DNA of 64,000 bases from Polytrichum commune (GCA_950295325.1 OX485806.1:54867169-54931168), one strand, 5' to 3'. Positions 37,749 through 50,611 are shown, counted from the stretch's first letter. A program made the numbers and translations. Notes: generated from the sequence alone by a model not told the origin.

Positions 37749-40255
37749 GGGTCTGTTGGATCCGACAGTGCCCCTAGCTCTCACCTCTAACCTTACTAGG
37801 ACCATCCAGCCACCGTACAAAGCCACCAAAATTCAGATGATCCCCTCCCATTTCTGCCCCCTAGCTCTAGCCTCTAACCTCACTAAGGACCATCCAACCA
37901 CCCCATGAAACCCCCAAAAATCAGATAATAACCTTACATTTCTGCCCCTAGCTCTAACCTTGAACCTCACTAAGACAAAATCCACCCACCCCTAAACAAG
38001 CCCCCCCAAAATTTCAGATGATCCCCTCTCATATCTGCCCCCTCAAAACCTCACTAAGGAGCATCCAACCACCAATATAACCTCACTAAGTGAGCATCCA
38101 GCCACCCTAAGAGGCCATCAAAAATCAAATAGCAAGGTGCACATATCTGCCCCTAGCTCTGACCTCTAACCTTACTAGGACCATCCAGCCACCCTACAAA
38201 ACCACCAAAATTCAGATAATAACCTCCCATTTCTGCACTCCTAGCTCTAACCTCTAACCTCACTAAAGACCATCCAGCCACCCTAGGAAGCCCCCAGAAA
38301 ACAGATAATAACCTCACATTTCTGCCCCTAGCTCTAACCTTGAACCTCACTAAGACAAAATCCACCCACCCCTAAACAAGCCCCTCCAAAATTCACATGA
38401 TCACCTCTCATCTCTGCCCCCCAACAACCTCACGTCGAACCTCACTAGGACCATCCAGCCATCCATAAAGCCACCAACATTCACATGATCACCTCTCATC
38501 TCACCCTAGGAAGCCACCAATATTCAGATAATAACCTCCCATTTCTGCCCCCTAGCTCTAGCCTCTAACCTCACTAAGGACCATCCAGCCACCCTAGGAA
38601 GCCCCCAAATATCAGATAAAAACATTCCATTTCTGCCCCCTAGCTCTCACCTTGAACCTCACTAAGACAATATCTACCCACCCCTAAACATGCCCCCCTA
38701 TATTCACATGATCAACTCTCATCTCTGCCCCCCAAAAACCTCACTAAGGACCATCCAGCCACCCTAGGAAGCCACCAATATTCATATAATAACCTCACAT
38801 TTCTGCCCTCCTTCTCTCAGCTAATCTCACTAAGAGAGCATCTATCCACCCCTAAACATGCCCCCCTATATGCACATGATCACCTCTCATATCTACCCAC
38901 CAAAATAACCTCACTAAGTGAGCATCCAGCCCAAAAAAATAAAAACAGGCCATCAAAAATAAAAAACGAGGTGCACATATCAACCCCTAGGGGTCTGTCG
39001 GATCCGACAGTGCCCCTGGGCTCCCACCTCGACCTTCACTAGGTGCATCCAGCCACCCATAAAGCCACCAATATTCAGATGATCACCTCCAATTTTTGCC
39101 CCCCCCCCCATCTTTCACATCGCACTAGGACCATCCAACCACCCATGCATAAAGCCACCAATATTCAGATGATCACATCTCATTTCTGCCCCCTAGCTCT
39201 CATCTTGAACCTCATTAATACCAAATCTACCCACTCTTAAGCAAGCCACCCACACACCTCAATTCGAACATCACTAGGACCATCCAGCCACCCTACATAG
39301 CCACCAATACTCAGATAATAACCTCTCATTTCTGCCTCTAACCTCTAACCTCACTAAGACAAAATCTACCCACCCCTAAACATGATCTCCTCTCATATCT
39401 GCCCCCCCAAAACGTCATTAATGAGCATATACCCACCAAAATAACCTCACTAAGTGAGCATCCAGCCACCCTAACAGGCCATCAAAAATAAAAAAGCGAG
39501 GTGCACAACCTCACTAGGACCATCCAGCCACCCATAAAGCAACCAACATTCAGATAATAACCTCTCATTTCTGCCCCCCTAGCTCTCAACTATAATCTCA
39601 CTAAGACAAAATCTACCCACCCCTAAACAAGCCCCCCCAATATTTCAGATGATCACCTTTCATCTATGTCTCCCAAAAACCTCACTTTGAACCTCACTAG
39701 GACCATCCAGCCACCCATAAAGCCACCAACATTCACATGATCACCTCTCATCTCACCCTAGGAAACCACCAAAATTCACTTGATCGCCTCGTCTCTGCCC
39801 CCTCAAACTAAAACCTCGAAGCATCTACCTCGAACTGGAACCTCACTAAGTGAGCATTTATCCACCCTAACAGGCCATCAAAAATCAATTAGTGAGGTGC
39901 ACATATCTGCCCCCAGGGGTTTGTCGGATCCGACAGTGCCCCTAGGCTTCCACTTCGAACCTCACTAGGACCATCTAGCCACCGAAATTCATATGATCAC
40001 CTCTCATCTCTGGCCCCCAAGCTATCACATCGAACCACACTAAGAGCATCCAGCCACCCTACAAAGCCACCAAAATTTCTGCCCCCCAGCTCTCACCTTG
40101 AACCTCACTAAGGATCATCCAACTCTCACCTCAAACCTCACTAAGGAGCCCTTTGCCAACCATAAACCAGCCATCAAAAGTCATTTGCGAGGTTCAAATT
40201 TCATCCCCCTAGGCTCTCACCTCAAACCTCTCCACGGGGCGACCACTGCCCTTCC
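37749..40255. repeat. Satellite S2 (about 85-bp units), right segment
   Basis: This continues the array left of the 3-kb insertion, with the same unit and strand bias. The 16-bp palindrome recurs at 37,753-37,768 (one change), 38,995-39,010 and about 39,921-39,936 (one change). Units at the right end become irregular and fade into unique sequence near 40,250. Open frames within are translated repeat. Confidence 0.8.
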
Positions 40256-40789
40256 CTCGAGTCACTCCCCCGCTCCAAATCGTGGCTACAACCCAGCAAG
40301 CCTAGTTCAGAGGTACGATGGTAGGCTACTGCCGTGGCAGTCTTGTTCCCTTCCACTTGTGACGGTCTTATTGTGATGTCGAGTGCTTCGACGGGCCCAC
40401 ACTTGTTGCCTTCTCTAGCTCACGAATACAACCCCTAATTTCTAGTGCATATATGTTAACATCGACTTGAGGTTCATACCTGGGTCTCGCAAATTCTCGA
40501 TAGATCATGTGATATCTCCACTTGTATGAGACCAAAATGAGTGCTCATATTTGTTTTATATTTAGAACCTACTTATAATTGCATTTGGAGTGTGTTAAAA
40601 CAATCAAAAGTATAAAAAGAGTGAGGCTTGGTGTGGATTTATGTTTAGGCCTTAAGCCATTTTGTGTGGTGAATTAGAAGCTTAGTGACATTAGGGAGTG
40701 TTTTGATTAGAGGAGTAGTGCTTGATGAGGCAAGGGGAACTGCCTTTGATTTAAATGTTTGAATTAGAACATGTTCTTGTTGGTTTAGG

Positions 40790-42900
40790 GGGTGAGGGTT
40801 TAGTGGATAGGTGTAAGCCCAAATCCCCCTCACCCTTCGATTGCGTCCTAGTCCGGGTGAGGGTTCATGAGCCACATTCGAGTTAGCAAGTCACAAGTGC
40901 AAACAAGGAAGAGATTGGGAGAAGTGGTGTGTATAACACCATTTTCTTTCTTTATTAATGCACCTCAAGCATTCACAAATGCTTGTCCCACACCCAATCA
41001 ATGCTCATCACTTCATAGATTAGCTAGTTCCTTCCCTAGTCTCACCTAATGCGCCATCCCTCCACAAGCGGGGTTGCTGGCTCCTTTCCTATCTCACCAT
41101 CCCTATTCAATAAGTCCGGCATCCCTAATGTCTATTCAATTGACCTCAGCTTCATCACATAGAGCTTCAACTGGAGTACTCTTCCCTATGCCCACTACTA
41201 CTACTAACAATAATGGTGGAGTTGCTTAGCAGCATGTCTCCCCTCCTACTCTGTTGTATCCGGGACCGACGGGACTAGCTACTTCAGCTCTGCCCCTGCA
41301 CTGCTTCTTCCTGCAACCTTGCTTCAAGCCTCCACTTCACTCGGCCTTCCTGTACCCAATGAATCCGCATCGGGTGGCCAGTACAACTGCTTCTACCAGG
41401 TGAGCTCGCACATCGACCAAGCCCAGCTCCCCGTATTGGAATCCCAGAACTTTAGGACCACCCACAACCCCGGTTTCACTCACCATTGGCAGTCCCTGAA
41501 GGTTGATGGGTGCCCTCCCTCTTCGTCCTCGCCGCCTTGGCAGTACAGATTGAGCTAGGTCTCTTTCTTTTTATTTAAAAATTTACTCTCCATGCCCCCA
41601 ATGCTCTTCCTCACTCGCTCCCTCTTAGATCCTGGGTATTTACCTCGAATTGCCCAACACCCTCGAACGTGCAGCAATGTCGTTGAACCTCAGCTGAATT
41701 CAAGTCGGGCGCCCGTTTGCTTCCCTCACTGCCGATCAAGAGTGAGCACCCAGTACCCACATTCTCTTGTCTCGGTGGGAAGGCCGTCAACCCCGATTAA
41801 TTCCGATATCTAAGGCGTAGCAACTGCCCCACCCACGATGCTTAACACCCACTGGATCACTGCTTTTACTTCTTTTTCGTTTTTGTCTTTTTCATGAATC
41901 CGTTGCCTCCCGGTGGCGCTTAGCGTCCTCCCTCATGACTCACCAACCCGGCAGGAGACCTCGCCTCTGTTCATCACCAATGGGTCCCTCCTTGTCTGTC
42001 CAGAGTTTCAAGTACCTGGTGGAGACTCGCTGATTGGCTCACAGGGAGTGAGACTGTTGCTGGGTGAGGAGCAAGATTAGAGGGCAACTCTTGAGACATG
42101 ATCCAAGTTAGAGTAAAGGAAATTTAGCACCATGAGATGCGTTGTTATCGTGGTGGCCAGACTGGGTCCGCCCGATTTCATGCGGTGGAGAAGCACTTCC
42201 TCGGCGCTCAATTCACCTTCCCAGCGACTTGAACCAGGCACTGCCGCTCCGCCTCTCCTGTGGTGCAGATCACCGCGGTTGCAGTTGAATCCACGTTGCA
42301 TTCCTCGTGCGGGTGCCACTCCCACATCCTTCCTGCCATCCTATCCTTGCGGCCGCTTCGTGATGCAGCCTCAGACTAGATCTTCAGTAGTTACCGCCTT
42401 CCCCTCTACTCATCACTTCCTCTTATCTCCCTCCTCCTTGCTGCTGCTTCCTCCGATGTCGATGACGCTGGAGTTGCGCCTTGCTAGCGTGGCCGGAATG
42501 CCTATGCTCATTGGCTGACTCAACACCAGTGACGCAAACACCTAAGCTTCATCACTCAGTCCCTCCAGTGCTCCTAATCTATCTCGTTCCCCCTTTCGAT
42601 TCCCCCAGCATGGCGATGTTGCATAGCCGCTGGATCTTCTTCCTCCGCCGCTCCTCTATCATCCTCCAGCGGGCGTTGCTAGGGCATGAGCGTAGAGCGT
42701 AGAGTGTAGATTTTCTGAATTTCGAGCGGAGACTTTTTATTTTTAGTAATAAAATTTCCAAAAATAAAAACATAATTATTTTTAATGGTATATTCCTCAG
42801 AATATCCAAATATTTGAGCCTTATGGCCGTGGAATTTAGTACCCATAACCGTGCAAAATGGGCTTGATATATGGAAAAAATTTATATGTGACTGAGTTTT
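40790..42900 (+). repeat. GC-rich dispersed repeat, copy 2 (about 2.1 kb)
   Basis: The head (40,830-40,930) matches the head of the block ending at 10,310 in inverted orientation (see shared words ATTGCGTCCTAGTCC and GGGAGAAGTGGTGTG). The body is GC-rich. ORFs such as 41,319-41,558 and 42,132-42,518 encode Ser/Pro-rich peptides with no recognisable domain. A GAGCGTAGAGCG-like tail near 42,690 resembles a stretch at about 29,095-29,130. No gene is called. Confidence 0.45.
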
Positions 42901-42999
42901 GGAGGAAATAGCTGACTTCATTGAAGAGAACTACAAGGACACATGTTCACGGAAGAGCACAAGTGAAGGACAAGTACAAGTGATCCATAAATTTAACAT

Positions 43000-43045
43000 A
43001 GCGAAAAAATAATATATATATATAGATATATATTTATATATACGT
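43000..43045. repeat. TA-rich microsatellite
   Basis: An interrupted TA run (ATATATATATAGATATATAT and following) lies 100 bp beyond the stop codon of the MULE transposase. It may be part of the transposon's 3' non-coding end, but no terminal inverted repeat was found. Confidence 0.6.
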
Positions 43046-46000
43046 ATTCACTAAATTGTGAAATTACATAGAGTGACGTGTGTCATACACGTTTATGAAA
43101 AAGAACATATATATGAGACTAATAAATAAAGCTGATTACTCTAAACTGTAGCATGGGCTAAGATCCCCCTTTCAAGAATTGTTTTCACCTCCAAGAAACT
43201 GAGGGTAGGCGCATGCATGAAGAGGTCATGGTCGGCCTCTAGTTTGCAGACTTGTACGTATATATAGTAAAGATGCTTACAAGGTCGGAATGGACATCCG
43301 CGTCTACCCAGCTTAGCCATTGTCTCTTTGAACGCCGGGCAATTGCAGTCTGGGTAGGCACTGATTGAGAGATGGTAAACTGACTCCGTGGGAGCTGGTT
43401 TAGGTTGCAAAGTTACAACGCATCCAAAACCGGGTTGAGGTATCATTACTACCTTCATAATACTTGCCTTCATTGCTCTAGCGGAATCAATGTTCTGCAT
43501 GTGCTTCGAACTGGCACAAGTGATTGAGCGGCGCATATTCTTAGACTTTCGTGTTTTAGGATAAACGTCCGCATTATCTGGCATTGGAACCTGTGACAGA
43601 TCCGGTGGCGGTGCTGAACTGTTGAACGTGCGGCTCACAGGAACGCTTTGCTTTTGGGGAAGTTGAAATCCCGCATTCTCCAACGCCTCAATCTCGGAAC
43701 GTGTGAGATTGGTCCCTATCTTCACAGGCCAAACCGACGGGATGGGAGGTCGTTCCTCGTAATCCGAAAATGGCTCTATCCATCGTCGACGATACCCCTT
43801 CACACACCTCTCAATATCGTCAGCACAGGAAAAAAAACTGCTCTACCACCTTCTGGTTGCCTTTTTGAAGGTGGGTCCAAAGGCCAGTGTATGTGGGAGC
43901 TGGTGTGCTCTTCCCGTTTTGGACGATACAGGCTGTACACTTTTTTCGAGTGACAGCCATCTGCGCCCAACAAGCCTTCGCAGAAACCTTATTAATTCGG
44001 GCAATGTGCCATAGCTTCTCATTCACACGAGTCTCCTCCACGGCCGTCACCCGTCCAATATCTATGCCAGTTGAGGCAGGGGGCTGTGCTGGGCGTTCCA
44101 CTTCCACGTGAACTTCCTCATGGATGGTATTCAAATTTTGAGCACGAGCACGTGTCACCCTCCGACCCACTCGAGGACGTGGAAAAATAACAGTGTCTGG
44201 CCTATGAGTTTCTTCTTCGGCGCCAAGGGGAAGATCCGGCTTCCGTTTCCTCGACCCAAAAACCTCAGCTCCTTCGAGGTGTGCGTTTCGAGTACAGAAA
44301 TCTTCGGCTCCGGGCATGTTCAAGACGGCTGCGTTCAGGGTAGTCGGATCCCCGGTTCGGTGAGCTCAGCGTTGGGCTGTGCGAAGTCGAAGTTCTTTTC
44401 TCGAGGGTCCAGAGCCTCCCGCTCCACCTTTGAGGTATTGATAGTACCCCACCACTTGCAGGAATGCTCTAACGTAATCATCGACGGCTGCCACGTAGAG
44501 ATCGCCACCCCTATTGCCGGACGCTTGCAACCATTTGTTGTGAACGGTCTCAGCAAGGTTGCAAGAGGGCATTTCAGCTAGTTCATCCGGAGAATATTTC
44601 TTCTCCTGTACGAAGGCAACTGTTTAGAAAATGTTCGGAAACTCAAGTGAGCAAGGAGTAGTCGTGGTGGGCCATGCCATTTAAAAGCAAAAGATTTAAT
44701 ATTGTTTAGATACTACATTAGACGCAGAGAAAAGAATGCAAACTTAAAGAATTGAATAATTTGAATGAAAGAGTGTATACTTACCAGTTCCATGAATCCA
44801 CCCCACTGCCTGTATCGGAAATGCCAAAACGCAAGCCAGTGGTTCAAATGGTGGAGGCCAGCGTCAAAGGTGGCACCCGAAGATGTCCACCGGGCTTTGA
44901 TTGCCAAGTAACGTGTTTCAGCCTCTGCCACAGACCGTGCATCTTTGTACTGCATACACAATTTCTTGTGTTGATCTTGCAATTCGTGCACGATGTATTG
45001 TTTGGTGTGTTTTTCTAGGGATTGCGCCCAGTGGAAATAACATGTTCGCTCGCAGCCTACCATGGGTATCTTTGGGTCTCCGGATCCGTAGATGATGTGC
45101 ACAGCGTTCCAATTGGCTTGCACACTATCAGCCATGAAACCTTTGAACTGCGGCTTTTGTATTCCATGCCTACCCATGACATGGTTAAGGTTCTTCCAGA
45201 AAACGAGTTGAGCATCTTTGTCTTCAGACTGGAAATCACAGCAAGCAATGGTGAGTACACGTTGGTAAGAGGAGTCGTACACGTGGCAGGCCATGGTGGT
45301 CCAATTGGCAACTCGTTTGATGTGGTCGAACATCATCCAGGAGTGCTCTAAATCGCCGCTAGGTTGCATTCGGCGGACAAGGTCAACACCGCTGCCAGGT
45401 CCCACCTCGGACATCTTGAATATGAAGACCTTGTCGGAGTCGTCACCTTGGCCTGGAAACATGTTTCGTTGCACGTAGGCCCAATTGCTAAGCCCTCTGA
45501 GCTTAGTGATGCCATCAAGAACGCCATATCTGCGCAAATACTTGAAACTGTAGACACGGTTTTTTAAGTTAGGGGAATTGAGCTCCTTGCAGCATTGGAA
45601 GATAGGCTCTAGCTGTTCGAGAGAAAATAAGGTGGGAGGGTCGTCTTCTTCGCGGAGCAAGACGTTACCTAAAACATCCTTGGACGTTTCCAAGACTATT
45701 TTGGAAATGGTAGCCTGCGGGTTGCGCTCAACATGTTGTTCGATAAAATCGTCGATTATCTTCCGCGTGCCCCTATAGTCTCCTACCTTGACAGGATGTT
45801 TATGGTTGCCTACATGGACGCAAGCACGCTCTTGCGTATCATCTCCAAAAACGTAAAAGATTTTTGCATCACAAAAAGCTACACAAACAGGAGGTTCTTT
45901 ACAGATCTTACAGACTAATGTTGAAGTTGGAGGTGGAGCGTCTGCAACAGGGAAAACATCTTTGGAAGAACCTTCGAACTCGACCTCGTTCACTCCATAT

Positions 46001-46497
46001 GCGCGTTCAGGCCGCTGCAGAAACCCACATGTGGGATTGTGGCATTGAAGATGACCTACACAGTTAGACGACCGGAATGACAGCCCCAGCGTGTTACTGA
46101 TGTTAGTAGTCATATTCTTTGTCTATATATGGCCATCGTAACGTTTGTCCATACCTTCCATGGATTTAGCATTCTTATGGAGGGCAGATGGAAGTGTGGG
46201 AGGAAGAATGAAGATTACATCCCCATTGAACGACGGTGGCAAGAAATCTACAATCTCAGTACGGATGGAATCATAATTCAGCTTTTTAAGTACTGACTTG
46301 CTTCCAGGCATACTACCCAGGGAACGAAGGGAGGGAAGAATGCTTATGAGTTTAGTAGTTTGCGAAGGTATAAGGGAAGGAGTAGTCCTACGTGAATCTT
46401 GAGAAGATGAGGGAGATGGACGCTTAGCACTAGACCGGATTGATGGATGGGAAGGCCTCCCCTCTTCATCAGAAGAATCAGACAAATCGATGCTAAC

Positions 46498-49400
46498 GCG
46501 GATGTGGGAGTCCAAATTCGACGGAAATACGGAAATACGGAAATACGGATTCAATTTCCGTATTTTACCTTGCTTATCTGAGGATAATAGGGACTATTAG
46601 GACAAAATTAATGGTACTACGAAATAGAGTAGTCTAACCCCGCCTTGTGCGGTAAAACGACTCTAAATAAGTACTATGACCGGTCCGTCAAATAGGATGG
46701 GCGGACCATGTAATCATGGTCCAAACCATTGGTCCGGACCAAGTAACGGACGCGCCAAGATTACCCAACGGCCCGGAAGTGGCGGTTATAACGGGCCTTA
46801 AGGCGGTTGGGGGAAAAAAGAGCCGTTGGTAAAAATGTTAGTAAAACCGTTGGTGGGAACCGCCGGAAAACGGTTGGTAACCGTTTTCCGTTAAACCGAA
46901 CGGTAACAGGGGAAGGAAGAGGGAGGAAAGATATTTAAGGGTCCCTTCCTTCTCCCTCCCACTCTTTTCTGGAAAAAGGCAACCTGTTGAGAGAACGAGT
47001 GGTGAGGTGTTCATTCTTTCGAGCCGCCAGCAGTTGGATTGCTGGGACTCAGCACTTTTCAGTCACCGGCAGTGGGCTTGCCGGGACTTTGTGGCAATTA
47101 GACGGAAGAGAAGGACTCCGGAAGAGAGAGAGAGAGGTTGCAAGCCAGAAAGGGTGAGAGGAGAGGAAAATGCCGGAAGCACGGGAAGAGGATCAGCGGG
47201 AACCCATCCCGATTCCGCTGAAAGCCCTCACCCCTGCAATTCCGAGGGAGGATAGAGAGCTGCAGGAGCTCGCGGAGGATCTCAGGGTCATGGGTTGTGC
47301 GGGATTGCTCTCCAAACCCTGGAATCTCAGAGCGGAAGATACCCTCCGCGAGTTTAAATTCGAGAGGGGAAATCAGTGGCTAGGCACAAAGAGGAGGGAT
47401 CCGGAACAGGGTCTACGGGTTTCCCAAGGGAATCACGGAGGGGTGGGCGGGCCGCCGCGACGGCCTGTTCGCCGGGAAGTTCAGAGGGGACGCGGATCCA
47501 AAGGACGGATTCCACCCAGGGAACTGCCGGAATATTAGGGAGCGGAGAGTGCTAGAGTTTCTCCTGCCCATTCTCAATCCGGACAAGCCGAAGCGGATTA
47601 GCCTCACCATGGCTAACACGCTGTTTGGTGCAATGTCCGGAGTCCGGCCGGTGAATTGGGGCCTAATCATCCAGGAGATAGTCGGACGGGCCCTCCCCCA
47701 TATTGGCCGGAAACCCTCCTTCCTCTCCCCCTTCATTTTGCACCTCTACCAGCATTTCGACTACATCACGGCAGAGGAGGAGGACCTGCTCACAATAGCG
47801 GCGGATGAGGTCACCTACAAGCTGCTTCCGGAAGCCGGAGACGTCGAGACGGAGACCTCCAGCGACCCTATTCTTCCGGAAGCACCTCCCTCGTCACCCG
47901 GAAGCCCGCCACCAACCGTCTCGAGGCCACTCTCTCCCCCTCCCCCTCACCAACATCCGGAAGCCGGACCCAACCGGGAGACCCCATGGCGAAATGTGGA
48001 CCTATCCGCTTGGGACTTCCCGGAGAATCCATTCAAGCGGTTCCAGGAGGGGATGGAGGACCTCAAGACCCAGTACTACCGACTGGAGCACATCGTCAAG
48101 GGGGCGAACCACGCTCTGGACGACTGCGGACCCAGAAACATTCTCCGGGAATTGGCAAAAAGGGCGGATCGGAAGGAGCTGGAGCAGGCCAAGACGGAGA
48201 ACGCCCACCTCACCGCCCAGGTAGCGGCCATGACTCAGGAGCTGAGTCAGAAGAGCGAGGAGATCCGGAAGTACCATGCGGAGCAGGCGGTGCTCTTCAG
48301 CCGGATCCGGGAACTGGTGGGTCATCCGGCGGAGATCGTTAACAAGGCACATCTCTACGACCGGATGATGGAGTCCGGAGATCCCGCTTCCGCCAGGCAT
48401 ACCCTCCCCATCCTCATGAAGTATTCACGAACGATGAAGGATCTCCTGGCGGAAATCTAGAGGGTGGTCCCGCCAAGCGGAACACCGCGGAGGGTGCTCT
48501 ATCCGGGTCCGCCAGGGTCACCAACCGGAGCCCTCTACGAGGTGGTTGGTGAAGTAGCCCTGGTTCAGAATCCGCCGGCCTCTGCAGGACCCAGCCAGCA
48601 AGGAGGCGGCTCTCGGCCTGGTAATTCCGGAGGAGCTCCGGAAAGGGTCCGTTCTCCCCAGGTGAGGCGGAAGAGCACCGGGTCGGTCCGATCCGGAAGG
48701 GGCCAGTCCCCTGTTCCGCGGAACTCGGATAGGTCTCGGACTCCGGATAGGGCTCGGACGCCGATCCGGCACCAGACTTCCGATCGGGAGGCCACTCCGA
48801 GTAGGGGCAAGGCTCCTATGACCCACGCCTCGCCATCGTACCCACGGGACTGCCAAGTGGTGAGTCCATTTCCTCCGCCACACTCGAGAGCGGCCTCCAA
48901 CAGGGATCCGCGGACGGCTTCACTCTCGGGTGGACGGAATCCGGAGCAGGGCACCGGAAGCGATCCTTCTCCAGTCCGAAGCATCCGGATGGGGACAGCT
49001 TCCGGAACCCCAGGGACAGTCTCCGGGACACCAGGGACCGCTACCCCACGGACCGAGAGGGCAGCGGATTCGGAGGACGAGGTTGCTCCGTCTCCGAACA
49101 TGAGGAGGATGCTCACGCGGCTGCAGAAGGCGTCGCCGGCCGGGGGCTCATCCGCCGTCAGCGGGTTAGGGAGTCACTCAAAGGAGGGATCGGCTCCGAA
49201 GAAGCACCGGTCTTCTTAGTTAGGGGAGTAGCTAGATTAATTAGGCAGAAGGGAGGTAGGCAGGTAGGACTTAGGAGTTTTTGAAGACGATTAATAAAAT
49301 TTTCCTTTGGTAGTGTCAGCGGAAAACCCGGATCTGGATCCGGGAAATCCGGGAGACCGGGGGTAGTTAGGGTTTTCTTGAGCGGCGGCCGCTTGGGCCG

Positions 49401-50611
49401 CCGCCCTCAGTTTAGGGATTTTTGAGCCTCTACTTAAGGCTGAATAAGGAGCTTGAGAAGGGTTCCTTCTCCATTGTTGTATTGTGATCACTCCTACCCC
49501 GAATAAATGTCTTTGCTTCTCACTCCTTGACTTCTCTTGATTGATGTGTGTGTGTGAATGACCCGGAGATCGTTAGTGGAAGAGAAAGAGAGGGCATGAG
49601 GGATAGGAGTTCCGGATAGGACATGAGAGAGGAGACCCGGATCAGATCCGGTTATCGCCTTGTAGATCCTCTCTGAGTGTAGTGGGAGGGAAACCTCACT
49701 AATCCGGTAGGTTGGGTAACGTCTAGGTGGGATAGCCGCTGGGAAGATTGGGTGAGATCCGGAAGGGATCCGGACTTACGCCAATCTGATCTTCTGAAGA
49801 GGTCCCACCGTCCTTAGACGGACCTGCCCGGATTAGTGGTACGGATCGCCTAGTTATCTCAGATTGAGTAGAATCCAAGGTAAAGGTAGCCGGACAGATC
49901 CGTCGGACGAAGAAGGAGAGGTCCGGATCAGTAAGGATTCCGATAGGAGGCCACCTCCGGAGTGCAGTAGGAAGAGATCCTCATTGTTCCGAATGCCTGG
50001 GTAACGTCCATGTGAGATAGCCGTTGTTAGGACTGGGCAAGATCCGGAAGGTGCCGGACTTACGCCATCCGACCTTCTAAAGAGGTCTCACAGTCTTTGG
50101 ACGGGGTAATCCGGAAAGTGGTACGGGTCACCTACTCATCCCGTCGAGTTAGATCTCCGGTTGGAATCCGGACTCCTCTGGCCACTATGGTCCCAAGAAA
50201 CAATCCAGATCTCTCTGCGTGACCTGCCAGGACGGACCTGATCAATCCGGATTGGTTGTGAGGGAGTTCCCGGATTCTAACCTTATCAAGGACGTCTTCA
50301 CCGGAAGAAACCAATTATTCTAGAGAGTAGACGTAAAGGGGTGGGTAAGTATTATAAAGAGGACCTAGAAATAACATCCGGAGAGGTACCCTCCGGAAAA
50401 AGGCTAAGAATGTCCCCAAAGACCAAATATCCGGAAATTAGGATTTCCGGAAATTTGGCTAAGGAAGAAGAAATAAGCAGGTACGGAGAGTTTTAGACCT
50501 CCTACACTTCACAGAATCCCTGGATGATACTAGGGTCATCCGGACAACCCGGATTAGGCACTTAAAACCGCCAATCCGGACATTTTGGTGTTCGCGTGTT
50601 CCCACAGCGGA
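46498..50611 (+). mobile_element. 4.1-kb TG...CA element with gag-like gene, inside the transposase
   Basis: The element is 46,503-50,606 (4,104 bp), starting TGTGGGAGTCC and ending GTGTTCCCACA, flanked by a perfect GCGGA duplication (46,498-46,502 and 50,607-50,611). It has a promoter-like GATATTTAAGGG (about 46,930), a gag-like coding region (47,170-49,219), AATAAAT-type signals near 49,290 and 49,502, and a 1.1-kb 3' part with two tandem ~290-bp units (about 49,677 and 49,965). TCCGGA and related CpG words are very frequent, unlike the AT-rich surroundings. I find no internal LTR pair and no reverse transcriptase or integrase. It may be a giant solo LTR with a coding unit, or a non-autonomous element mobilised in trans. 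It shares ends and structure with 12,269-14,490. Confidence 0.85.
47170..49219 (+). pseudogene. Gag-like gene of the TG...CA element (frameshift and in-frame TAG)
   Basis: From the ATG at 47,170 the frame reads EDRELQELAEDLRVMG and LSKPWNLRAEDTLREF. Near 47,400 the coding sense passes to another frame (VYGFPKGITEGW) that joins the open frame at 47,549-48,460 (VLEFLLPILNPDKPKR, MSGVRPVNWGLIIQEIVGRA). Residues from about 150 of that frame form a coiled coil (RADRKELEQAKTENAHL and on). An in-frame TAG (48,458-48,460) is followed directly by open frame to 49,219, rich in Pro, Ser and Arg, ending MRRMLTRLQKAS...KKHRSS. So one protein of roughly 680 residues is likely ancestral. The N-terminal half resembles uncharacterised plant retroelement proteins; a capsid role is an inference. 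No zinc knuckle, protease or polymerase was seen. Confidence 0.6.

Larger units (their letters stand above)
34755..37753. mobile_element. TG...CA insertion of about 3 kb inside satellite S2
   Basis: Satellite S2 stops at CCCTAGGGG and resumes at GGGTCTGTTGGATCC, so 34,760-37,748 is an insertion. It starts TGTGAACCC and ends GTACCACA. The flanking 5-mers are GGGAC (34,755-34,759) and GGGTC (37,749-37,753), a target duplication with one change. These ends suggest an LTR-type integrase. No internal LTR pair and no pol-type gene were found. The left part has a short tandem repeat (34,939-35,165) and a promoter-like stretch (GGTTTAAAAACCCC near 35,476, then a C/T-rich leader); the right part is family R. 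It may be a large solo LTR or a gene-less derivative. Confidence 0.6.

Noticed and set aside
48464-49219. Separate gene starting at GTG 48,464
   Set aside because: It is in the same frame as, and directly continues, the preceding gag-like frame after one TAG codon; it is best read as one gene.
46503-50606. Ordinary autonomous LTR retrotransposon
   Set aside because: No direct terminal repeats, no primer-binding site, and no reverse transcriptase or integrase could be found in any frame.
46503-50606. Cut-and-paste DNA transposon with TGTGGGA inverted ends
   Set aside because: The 7-bp inverted ends and 5-bp duplication could fit, for example, Ginger-like elements, but there is no transposase and the TG...CA ends fit LTR-type integration better. 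Kept only as an alternative.
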